The translations under genes were made by a program, and so were the position numbers. A DNA stretch of 25,826 bases, from contig CAILKS010000026.1 in NCBI GenBank assembly GCA_903834855.1, positions 1 to 25,826 of the forward strand, in the 5' to 3' direction. This stretch comes from an uncultured bacterium (GTDB lineage: Bacteria > Patescibacteriota > Minisyncoccia > Phycocordibacterales > UBA5272). The notes under the pieces were generated by a model. It saw only the letters and a list, made by a program, of their open reading frames with translations, searched no databases and was not told the origin of the DNA. Below, one piece after another: positions 1 to 5,726 of the stretch. Position 1 is the first letter of the stretch. Each line of letters begins with the position of its first letter.

Positions 1-125
1 CTAAGATAAATTAAGCTTTAACACTTTCAATCTTTCTAGGCTTTTGAGGAATTCAAAGCTTTCCTTGAAATGAATTCCTGAAGGAAGAGGATTCCAATAA
101 GTTCTTATATATAAGAAAAAAATAA

Positions 126-341
126 TTAATTTTTAATTTATCTCTTACATTCTTTAATTTGATACCAATTCCACCATTTGATGGAATGTCTATAATACAA
201 GCATTTTTTCCAAGATTACAGATAAATTCTAGAATTATTTATAACCCAATATACATGATTGGAGCAATAATAATAGCATCTGTCCTTTATCGAGCAATGA
301 TGCCAAGTGTTATAAGTTTAGTTATGAAGTTTCTCGGTTGA
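126..341 (+). pseudogene. C-terminal remnant of a site-2-protease-like (M50) membrane metalloprotease
   Basis: The open frame runs from just after an in-frame TAA at 123-125 to the stop at 339-341. It reads FFNLIPIPPFDGMSII followed by a hydrophobic stretch. FNLIPIPPxDG is the characteristic third-helix motif of the M50/site-2 protease family, in which the Asp is a zinc ligand. The rest of the family (N-terminal HExxH helix, roughly 200 residues in total) is absent: the 125 bases upstream are non-coding in this frame. There is no ribosome-binding site or convincing start, so this is most likely a broken gene, or one cut by recombination or assembly upstream. It lies 54 bases before the next gene. 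Family identification is fairly good; pseudogene status is inferred. Confidence 0.6.
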
Positions 342-360
342 GTTATCCACACAGGTGTCC

Positions 361-388
361 TTTACTTTGTCTTTTATAAATATATAAT
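361..388 (+). promoter_or_regulatory. Promoter of the 396 gene, probably leaderless
   Basis: TTTACT at 361-366, a 16-base spacer, then TATAAT at 383-388. Transcription would start at about 395, one base from the ATG at 396, so the transcript would be essentially leaderless. The same TTTACT-N16-TATAAT arrangement occurs before rpsS. Confidence 0.6.
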
Positions 389-395
389 TATAAGT

Positions 396-869
396 ATGAT
401 GAAGAAAATGGCACCAGTCCGCAGAAGTACAACTAGTAAATTAGAAAAATCTCCAGCTAAAAGAAGTAGTATTTCTAGGTCTGCTAGAAATCTTGGTAAG
501 AAATCTTTAAGATCAATTCTTCTCTCTCACACTTTTCATACAGGTGTCCGTTTAGCTTTAATATCGATATTTATATTTGTGCCATTTTATGGTGTTTATG
601 CTTATTTAGGTAAGACTGTTGCTAATGAAATAGTTGTTTCTAAGTCACAAATTATAGAAAGAGTTAGAGAACTTACAACTCTCCCAGCTGAAAACCCTGA
701 AGCCGTTGTAAGAGTTCAAGATGCAGAAAGTTTAAAGCGTCAAAATCCTTTTTATAATAAAGTAAAATCAGGAGATTATATTGTTATGTATAAAACATTG
801 GCTATTATATATGACTTGCGTAATGATGAGATTTTAGCGATAAAAAATATAAATGAAGTTGTAAGATAG
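396..869 (+). CDS. Single-pass membrane protein of unknown function
   Basis: 157 residues. The N-terminus (about 1-50) is very basic and rich in Lys/Arg/Ser. One transmembrane helix lies at about 52-72 (ALISIFIFVPFYGVYAYLG). A short extracytoplasmic domain follows with Glu-rich and Val-rich text and the segment NPFYNKVKSGDYIVMYKTLA near 117-136. I recognise the general style (basic tail, one TM helix, FYxxxKxGDxxxxY C-terminal domain) as one common in CPR genomes, but I know no function. ATG at 396 was chosen because it coincides with the predicted transcription start; ATGs at 399 and 408 are alternatives. No Shine-Dalgarno is present. A heptad repeat array begins three bases after the stop codon. 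Confidence 0.75.
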   Translation: MMKKMAPVRRSTTSKLEKSPAKRSSISRSARNLGKKSLRSILLSHTFHTGVRLALISIFIFVPFYGVYAYLGKTVANEIVVSKSQIIERVRELTTLPAENPEAVVRVQDAESLKRQNPFYNKVKSGDYIVMYKTLAIIYDLRNDEILAIKNINEVVR

Positions 870-872
870 TGG

Positions 873-907
873 GTAGTTTGTGGTTGATAGTTACTAGTTC
901 ATAGTTA
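873..907 (+). repeat. Heptad array, five degenerate 7-bp units
   Basis: Units gtagttt, gtggttg, atagtta, ctagttc, atagtta. Read on the minus strand they are the nnnAACY type seen at 1020-1047, so the two arrays are inverted around the rpsL promoter. Confidence 0.6.
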
Positions 908-955
908 AATGCAAAAAAGTGTTGCGATTAGTTGTAGATCTTAGAGTAAGGAATG

Positions 956-984
956 TTGCATAAACCTTTTTGTTGTGATATATT
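956..984 (+). promoter_or_regulatory. rpsL promoter
   Basis: TTGCAT at 956-961, a 17-base spacer and TATATT at 979-984. Predicted start is near 991, giving a leader of about 60 nt that contains a small hairpin (ctggta 1007-1012 with taccag 1016-1021) and a heptad array. Confidence 0.65.
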
Positions 985-1019
985 TGGGCAACGTTGTTTT
1001 GTGTATCTGGTATTTTACC

Positions 1020-1047
1020 AGTAACCACAAACCAGTAACCATAAACT
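1020..1047 (+). repeat. Heptad array in the rpsL leader, four units
   Basis: Units agtaacc, acaaacc, agtaacc, ataaact, ending five bases before the rpsL ATG. It lies directly after the small hairpin at 1007-1021. Confidence 0.6.
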
Positions 1048-1052
1048 ATTTT

Positions 1053-1493
1053 ATGCCAACAATCAGTCAACTCGTAAAGAAGTCCCGCGGAAAGACCGCT
1101 CGTAAGTCCCGTTCTATTGCTATGGGTAAGGGTTTTAATGCAATTACTAACAAACCTAATTTTTATAATTCACCTTTTAAGCGTGGTGTTTGTACAAAGG
1201 TTACAACAACAACTCCAAAGAAGCCGAACTCAGCTTTAAGAAAAATTGCTCGTGTACGTCTTACTAATGGAATGGAAGTAACTGCTTATATTCCAGGAGA
1301 GGGGCACAAGCTACAGGAGCACTCAGTGGTAATCCTTCGTGGTGGTCGTGTAAAAGATTTGGCCGGTGTACGTTATCACATTGTACGCGGAAGATTAGAT
1401 GCAACACCAGTAGAAAAGCGTCGCCAAGCTCGATCATTATATGGAGCAAAGCGTCCAAAGGCAGGAGCAGCAGTAGCAGCAAAGAAGAAGTAA
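1053..1493 (+). CDS. rpsL: 30S ribosomal protein S12 (uS12)
   Basis: 146 residues; sits at the decoding centre of the small subunit. The start was set at the ATG of MPTISQLVKKSRGKTARK, which matches the family N-terminus; the frame stays open to 975 but that part reads through promoter and leader. Core motifs are intact: KRGVCTKV, TTTPKKPNSALRK and GEGHKLQEHSVVILRGGRVKDLAGVRYHIVRG, including the Lys residues where streptomycin-resistance changes occur in E. coli. Compared with E. coli S12 there is an extra segment of about 15-20 residues near 23-42 (SIAMGKGFNAITNKPNFYNS) before KRGVCTKV, and the usual DLPG is DLAG. The C-terminus has an Ala/Lys tail. No Shine-Dalgarno. rpsG and fusA follow but are separated from it by a 943-aa secreted protein gene. 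Confidence 0.97.
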   Translation: MPTISQLVKKSRGKTARKSRSIAMGKGFNAITNKPNFYNSPFKRGVCTKVTTTTPKKPNSALRKIARVRLTNGMEVTAYIPGEGHKLQEHSVVILRGGRVKDLAGVRYHIVRGRLDATPVEKRRQARSLYGAKRPKAGAAVAAKKK

Positions 1494-1617
1494 AAAACGT
1501 AAAAATCATCCCATTTAATTTGTCGCTACGTAATTTTTCGTAGTCAACGTACTCCATCGTACGTCTCCTTTGAAAAATTTCTAAGCTCCTCGCAACTGGA
1601 ATAATTTTTTCGTTTTT
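1494..1617 (+). repeat. GTAC-core long hairpin, copy A (3' of rpsL)
   Basis: Begins at the rpsL stop codon. Left-arm segments AAAAACG-AAAAAT-AT-CCA pair with the far right arm ending at 1617, and AATTTTTC near 1532-1539 pairs with GAAAAATT near 1572-1579. The centre has GTAC at 1549-1552 and 1559-1562, inside gtcaacgtac ... gtacgtctcc. The arms are imperfect, with mismatches between the paired blocks. A conventional terminator follows at 1627. Confidence 0.75.
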
Positions 1618-1626
1618 AAAATAACT

Positions 1627-1654
1627 AAAAATCCTCACACTTGTGAGGATTTTT
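1627..1654 (+). terminator. Intrinsic terminator after rpsL
   Basis: Stem aaaaatcctcac (1627-1638) with gtgaggattttt (1643-1654), a 4-base loop and a T-rich tail. The symmetric A/T flanks would let it work on both strands. Confidence 0.8.
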
Positions 1655-1744
1655 AATTTTTCCTTCCTTTGAATTGTTATCATACTTCTTCTCTAAAGAA
1701 AGAGGTTAACCACTTAAGAGTGTTACACTATATATAGTACGTTA

Positions 1745-1772
1745 TTGGTGCTTTTTTATTCACATCTATATT
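1745..1772 (+). promoter_or_regulatory. Possible promoter of the 943-aa gene
   Basis: TTGGTG at 1745-1750, 16-base spacer, TATATT at 1767-1772. The predicted start (about 1779) falls on the ATG at 1777, so the message would be leaderless or start within two bases of the ATG. The match is weaker than at the other promoters. Confidence 0.4.
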
Positions 1773-1776
1773 ATTT

Positions 1777-4608
1777 ATGTCTAACCTTATAAAGTTCCTA
1801 TTGGTATCTTTTGTTCTACCTAGTATCTTTCTTACCCAAACAGTAAGTGCTTTGTTAAGTGATTCTGTTGATGACTCTTCTTTAAGTGGTGGCACTTGTA
1901 TTAATTTAGAAAATAATTTAACTTACGGCAAAAGAGACTCAAATACTAATGGAGAAATCACAAAACTCCAAACATTTCTTCATAATAACAATTATCTCAC
2001 ATCATCTCCTACGGGTTTTTTTGGTCTTCAAACTAAAACTGCAGTAAAAGCTTTTCAGAGTAAGATCCTCTCAGGGGTACAAGCAGATAATATAGATAAC
2101 ACAATGGTAACAGCCTCTTCTGATAGACAAGAATTGGCTACTACAGGGTTCCTTTTAAGTAACTCCGGTTATGTTGGATCATATACAAGAGCAAAGATAG
2201 GATACGCTTCTTGTTCTAGTAATTTAAGTGATAAATCAACAGGTAATAGTGTTATTTGTACAATGGATTCAAAAATGTGTTCAGATGGTGTATATGTTTT
2301 TCGTACAGGACCCAATTGTGCTTTCCAAGCATGTCCCACAGGTATAACAAATCCTATTTTAGGCACAGAGATTCTTCAAGGTCCTTCAACTTGTGTAATT
2401 CCTACATACGATACCTCTAGTGTAAATAATTCTTCTTTTGCTGCAAATGGGACTTGTGAAGTTACACTCACTTGGCCAAATGTAACAGAACCATTATCTT
2501 CAAAAATAATTAAGTGGCAGTTAGAGGGGAGTAATATTTGGTCAGGGAATATAACTTTAGCAGATGATACTTTGTCTTCGAAATCAAAGAAGCTTATTCT
2601 AGGTCAAAGTAAAATAACTGTAGTTATTTCTTCAAATGGTCAAGATATTGCAACAAAAGTCATATCAGGTGTCTGCGCGTCAGGTTCAAGTAGAAGTGTT
2701 TCTAATGGAAGATGTATAGTTACTCCAGGTTCTACAGCTGTATCAACAACACCACCAACAATAACTACAACAACCTTGCCTAATGCTGTTATTGGTTCAG
2801 CGTATACAAACGTAATAGTCTCAACTGGAGGGACAGGAACAAGAACTTGGACTACTACAGGAGTTCTTCCTACAGGAATTCAACTAAATCAAGTTGCGTG
2901 TGCGACATCGACATGTTCCCAGCCAGCAAAAATTGGATTCACCGGTAGTCCAACAACAGCAGGCAGTTATACATTTACGGTTACTGTTATTACAGGGTCA
3001 CAGAGTTTCTCTAAAGATTTCACTCTTGTTGTAACTAGTGCAACTAATTGCACCTCTTCGGCGAATGGTTGTACTGCAACAGTTGGAAATCTTGTTATCA
3101 CAACAGGAAGTACTTTACATTCTATACAAAGTGATCATTTTTGGAGTTTCAGTCCGCTTACTTATACAGGAGGGTCTGGTACATCTACGTGGTCTCTCGC
3201 TGGAGGCGCACTACCAGCTACAATGGAGTTAGATCCTACGACAGGGATTATATCTAACAATAAAGTTTTCAATAAGTATCCTATAGAAGTGAATAATCAT
3301 ATTCCTGAAGGTATCTTTAATTTTACTGTTAAGGTGACGGTCGGTTCTCAGTCTACCACCAAGCTGTTCAGTCTTGAGGTTCGCCCGCTATCGGACATGC
3401 GACCAATAATTGCATTTGGCCAAAAATTGAACAATGCAGTCAATGAGTACATACAAGGAGGTGATGGCGGTATACCTGGTACCTACCATTTCTACTACTT
3501 CCCTGGCACCGAAAATGATATCTGTACTTATACTGGACAGCTACCTCCAGGGGTATCATTCCAATCCTCTCCAAATGGTTGCATGCTCAAAGGTACTCCA
3601 GTGGCAGTGGGTAACTATTCCATCACGTGGAAAGTTCAGAATCAATATGGGAGTGATACTGCAGAGTATCCTATGGTCATCTTTACTCCTGATGCGAGAA
3701 TTACTACTCTTGCAAACGGGTTTCCTGATGCGACAGTCGGTCAATTATATAGTTGGCAATTCCCGATTACCATAGAAGGTAATGTTAGTGCATATGATAG
3801 GGCTAACAATATCACATATGGTGCACTAAGCAGCTTGCCTCCTGGTTTATCAATAAATCAATCAACAGGACTTATTAGCGGTATTCCAACTACGGCAGGA
3901 CAATATAGAACGAGTATTAATTTCGGTGTAGGCACTCATATGTACTTGAGTCATAATGTTACCTGGAATTTCCTAGTCAAAGCTCAAAGCCAAACCAATG
4001 TAGTATCAACAAGTCAGGTATATGACCCAACTTTTACCTCATTTACCTCAGAATCTTTAGTTGCACGAAAGATTATAGCTAAAGATTGGGTTGCCATGTT
4101 CAATGGCTCTCTTGTTCCCAATGTCGGAGATAAGACTAATTGGGGGAATGCTACGATTACTCGTTTAGCAAATGGACACATAGTCTATGATGTTGGGAAT
4201 AATACACAAACAAGAGAGATTAGTATAAATTATAATCCAGTAGATTTAGCAAGAGAGTTTCCACAGCTTAATTTGTATTGGGGACAGACGTATGGAATTA
4301 ATGTTGCACCAAGTGATAATGCAAAAATCGGTGCAGACGCTAATGCATACACACATATTCTTATTTATGGTCTTGGTAGTAATTTTACAGAACAAAGTCC
4401 TTTCCATGTTGGAAATAGTGCATCAGGAATGGTTGGGGTATACAAAGATGCTAATGGGATAATCATGGTTAAAACTTCTGGTGGTAATTTTACATCAAAT
4501 CAATTTCAGAATACTAACTATTACAAAGCTCTTATGGATGGAGGAACTACCTATGGTCTTACAAGTACACAACAGACAAATAGAGCTTGGCCTACTATCT
4601 CGCAATAA
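1777..4608 (+). CDS. Large secreted peptidoglycan-binding protein with Ig-like (He_PIG-type) domains
   Basis: 943 residues. Signal peptide at about 1-26 (hydrophobic core then TQTVSA). A PG_binding_1-like domain follows at about 38-147: it shows LTYG...ITKLQTFLHNNNYL, PTGFFGLQTKTAVKAFQ and GYVGSYTRAKIG, but has an insertion of about 25 residues between the FQ and GYVG parts. From about 320 to 740 there are three or four putative Ig/cadherin-like repeats with the He_PIG signature LPTGIQLN...ITGSPTTAGSYTFTVTV and LPPGLSINQSTGLISGIPTTAG. The last 190 residues are of no family I recognise. No LPXTG motif or C-terminal TM helix is visible. The protein probably acts on the cell surface, anchored by cell-wall binding. 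It interrupts the normal rpsL-rpsG neighbourhood. No Shine-Dalgarno. Precise function unknown. Confidence 0.8.
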   Translation: MSNLIKFLLVSFVLPSIFLTQTVSALLSDSVDDSSLSGGTCINLENNLTYGKRDSNTNGEITKLQTFLHNNNYLTSSPTGFFGLQTKTAVKAFQSKILSGVQADNIDNTMVTASSDRQELATTGFLLSNSGYVGSYTRAKIGYASCSSNLSDKSTGNSVICTMDSKMCSDGVYVFRTGPNCAFQACPTGITNPILGTEILQGPSTCVIPTYDTSSVNNSSFAANGTCEVTLTWPNVTEPLSSKIIKWQLEGSNIWSGNITLADDTLSSKSKKLILGQSKITVVISSNGQDIATKVISGVCASGSSRSVSNGRCIVTPGSTAVSTTPPTITTTTLPNAVIGSAYTNVIVSTGGTGTRTWTTTGVLPTGIQLNQVACATSTCSQPAKIGFTGSPTTAGSYTFTVTVITGSQSFSKDFTLVVTSATNCTSSANGCTATVGNLVITTGSTLHSIQSDHFWSFSPLTYTGGSGTSTWSLAGGALPATMELDPTTGIISNNKVFNKYPIEVNNHIPEGIFNFTVKVTVGSQSTTKLFSLEVRPLSDMRPIIAFGQKLNNAVNEYIQGGDGGIPGTYHFYYFPGTENDICTYTGQLPPGVSFQSSPNGCMLKGTPVAVGNYSITWKVQNQYGSDTAEYPMVIFTPDARITTLANGFPDATVGQLYSWQFPITIEGNVSAYDRANNITYGALSSLPPGLSINQSTGLISGIPTTAGQYRTSINFGVGTHMYLSHNVTWNFLVKAQSQTNVVSTSQVYDPTFTSFTSESLVARKIIAKDWVAMFNGSLVPNVGDKTNWGNATITRLANGHIVYDVGNNTQTREISINYNPVDLAREFPQLNLYWGQTYGINVAPSDNAKIGADANAYTHILIYGLGSNFTEQSPFHVGNSASGMVGVYKDANGIIMVKTSGGNFTSNQFQNTNYYKALMDGGTTYGLTSTQQTNRAWPTISQ

Positions 4609-4636
4609 AAATATTATTTCTAATTAGAAATATTTT
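4608..4636 (+). terminator. Possible weak terminator after the 943-aa gene
   Basis: aaaatat (4608-4614) pairs with atatttt (4630-4636), and inside it ttct (4618-4621) pairs with agaa (4626-4629). Alternatively atttctaattagaaat (4616-4631) is a perfect palindrome. It is all A/T, so weak, and it overlaps the -35 of the rpsG promoter by two bases. Confidence 0.35.
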
Positions 4637-4663
4637 GCTATTTTGCTTATTTTGTTGTAGTAT
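4635..4663 (+). promoter_or_regulatory. rpsG promoter
   Basis: TTGCTA at 4635-4640, a 17-base spacer, TAGTAT at 4658-4663, preceded by TG. Predicted start is near 4670, leaving a leader of about 175 nt before rpsG. Confidence 0.65.
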
Positions 4664-4669
4664 TTAGAA

Positions 4670-4753
4670 ACTCGTTAAAGAGTATTGAAGCACTTACTGA
4701 AATAACATCTTGTGAAGTACCCATGCTTCGGGGAACGGAAAACACAAGAAATC
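4670..4753 (+). promoter_or_regulatory. Possible structured leader RNA upstream of rpsG
   Basis: tcttgtg (4708-4714) pairs exactly with cacaaga (4743-4749). Inside, ccc (4720-4722) can pair with ggg around a TTCG-containing loop. Being the 5' leader of an S7 gene, it could be an autoregulatory or processing element, but no known leader family was recognised. Confidence 0.3.
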
Positions 4754-4836
4754 CAGCCTGTAGCCTGTAGCCTGTAGCCTGTAGCAATACGAATTCGTAT
4801 TAGCTACCAGCTACCAGCTACTAACTACTAGCTGCC
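4754..4836 (+). repeat. Palindrome with heptad arrays on both sides
   Basis: Left array: cagcctg, three perfect tagcctg copies, tagcaat (4754-4788). Centre: perfect palindrome aatacgaattcgtatt (4786-4801). Right array: agctacc, agctacc, agctact, aactact, agctgcc (4802-4836). Both arrays read AGCT/GCTAC outward from the palindrome, so the whole is an imperfect inverted repeat. It ends eight bases before the rpsG ATG. Confidence 0.75.
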
Positions 4837-4844
4837 CAAAACGC

Positions 4845-5315
4845 ATGCGAAGAAAAGTTAAAAATCGAAATATGGTTGGCCCAGATGCCAAGTATAATTC
4901 TACAAAAGTTTCAAAGTTTATAAATTATGTTATGGAAGGTGGAAAGAAAAACACCGCCCGTGACATTGTTTATGATGCTTTCGATATTATTAAGGAAAAA
5001 TTAAAGGTAGAAAATCCACTTGAAACCTTTAATGCAGCACTTCAAAATGCTGGTCCTGTAACTGAAGTTCGTTCACGCCGTATCGGTGGAGCAAACTACC
5101 AAGTTCCTCGTGAGGTTCGTGAAGAACGTCGTTTTATGCTTGCATTTCGTTGGATTCTTGAAGCTGCAAACAATAAAAAAGGAAAGGCTATGCGTTTTAA
5201 ATTAGCTGATGAATTAATGGCTGCAGCAAATAATGAAGGAACAGCAGTTAAGAAGAAGGAGGATACACACAGAATGGCTGAGTCAAATAAAGCCTTTGCT
5301 CACTTCGCCTGGTAG
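4845..5315 (+). CDS. rpsG: 30S ribosomal protein S7 (uS7)
   Basis: 156 residues, the usual length. Binds the 3' major domain of 16S rRNA and nucleates assembly of the small-subunit head; it contacts the E-site tRNA. MRRKVKNRN at the start, then KFINYVMEGGKKNTARDIVYDAF, NAGPVTEVRSRRIGGANYQVPREVREERR and the C-terminal EDTHRMAESNKAFAHFAW are all typical. The ATG at 4845 gives the expected N-terminus; there is no Shine-Dalgarno in the preceding ctgcccaaaacgc. In E. coli S7 represses the str operon by binding the rpsL-rpsG spacer; here that spacer is replaced by another gene, a separate promoter and a leader of about 175 nt. fusA follows after 411 bases with its own control region. Confidence 0.97.
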   Translation: MRRKVKNRNMVGPDAKYNSTKVSKFINYVMEGGKKNTARDIVYDAFDIIKEKLKVENPLETFNAALQNAGPVTEVRSRRIGGANYQVPREVREERRFMLAFRWILEAANNKKGKAMRFKLADELMAAANNEGTAVKKKEDTHRMAESNKAFAHFAW

Positions 5316-5438
5316 TTTTCACAAAATTTTAGGTAACTACTTTGTCGTGCCCAAGTTTTTGTTGGTCGATGTACGTCTTGTACACCTTCCTCCAAAAACT
5401 TGGGCACTTCGCGTATTTACTCTAAAATTTTGCGAAAA
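5316..5438 (+). repeat. GTAC-core long hairpin, copy B (3' of rpsG)
   Basis: Starts on the base after the rpsG stop. Outer arms: TTTTC-CAAAATTTTAG (5316-5332) with ctaaaattttg-gaaaa (to 5438). Inner arms: gtgcccaagtttttg (5347-5361), exactly complementary to caaaaacttgggcac (5393-5407). The core has GTAC at 5371-5374 and 5380-5383 within gtcgatgtac and gtacaccttcc. It is the best-paired of the four copies. Confidence 0.8.
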
Positions 5439-5494
5439 CAGACATCTTCTTTTGAAAATAGTTTATGGTGTGAGTTTGAGATTAAAAAATGATA

Positions 5495-5550
5495 AATAAA
5501 ACAACTAAATAGCCACCCCTTTAAAGGAGTGGCTATTTAGTTGTTTTATT
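5495..5550 (+). terminator. 22-bp perfect stem, bidirectional terminator
   Basis: aataaaacaactaaatagcc-ac (5495-5516) pairs perfectly with 5529-5550; the 12-base centre ccctttaaagga can extend the stem with one C·A mismatch. The stem is A/T-rich at the foot and GC-rich near the loop, as in intrinsic terminators. It lies 56 bases after GTAC element B. Confidence 0.75.
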
Positions 5551-5552
5551 GA

Positions 5553-5587
5553 AGCTAAAGACTACAAGCTACTAGCTAAAAGCTGTG
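5553..5587 (+). repeat. Heptad array, five units
   Basis: agctaaa, gactaca, agctact, agctaaa, agctgtg, reading outward from the hairpin ending at 5550. Nearly the same array, plus the sequence after it, recurs at 22780. Confidence 0.65.
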
Positions 5588-5601
5588 TTTTGTGTTAGCA
5601 T
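5573..5601 (+). promoter_or_regulatory. Candidate fusA promoter inside the heptad repeat
   Basis: TAGCAT at 5596-5601, preceded by ttttgtgt, with TAGCTA 17 bases upstream at 5573-5578. The -35 is poor. The same block (ttttgtgttagTAT) precedes rpsN. Confidence 0.35.
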
Positions 5602-5655
5602 ATTAGCTACTGCAAAAGCGGTTTTTTATTTTCCCATTCTATTATTTATTAGCAA

Positions 5656-5688
5656 GAAGAGGGAATTTGCGAAGCAAGTTCCCTCTTC
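5656..5688 (+). repeat. Palindrome with GAA triloop in the fusA leader
   Basis: gaagagggaatttgc (5656-5670), loop gaa, gcaagttccctcttc (5674-5688); 15 bp with one G·T pair. The centre is GCGAAGC, known as an exceptionally stable DNA mini-hairpin. No T-run follows, so it is not a standard terminator. Confidence 0.65.
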
Positions 5689-5693
5689 ACTGG

Positions 5694-5721
5694 AAACTAA
5701 AAACTAAAAACTAAAAACTAA
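5694..5721 (+). repeat. Four perfect heptads before fusA
   Basis: aaactaa repeated four times without change, then ttact and the fusA ATG. It is the cleanest heptad array in the window and occupies the position where a Shine-Dalgarno would be. Confidence 0.75.
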
Positions 5722-5726
5722 TTACT

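Noticed and set aside
975..1052. Upstream start for rpsL
   Set aside because: Adds 26 residues with no match to S12 and overlaps the -10 region and leader.
1264..1683. 139-codon minus-strand frame across the end of rpsL and its 3' region
   Set aside because: Shadow of rpsL; the protein is low-complexity Leu-rich, and it crosses the GTAC hairpin and terminator.
4664..4753. SRP RNA, tmRNA or 6S RNA in the rpsG leader
   Set aside because: The conserved SRP loop motifs, a tmRNA tRNA-like domain and a long bulged 6S helix are all absent.
4754..4836. CRISPR-like or minisatellite array
   Set aside because: Units are 7 bp with no spacers and no cas genes nearby; not CRISPR.
5233..5499. 88-codon plus-strand frame after rpsG
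   Set aside because: Overlaps rpsG out of frame, then reads through GTAC element B; no start signal or recognisable domain.
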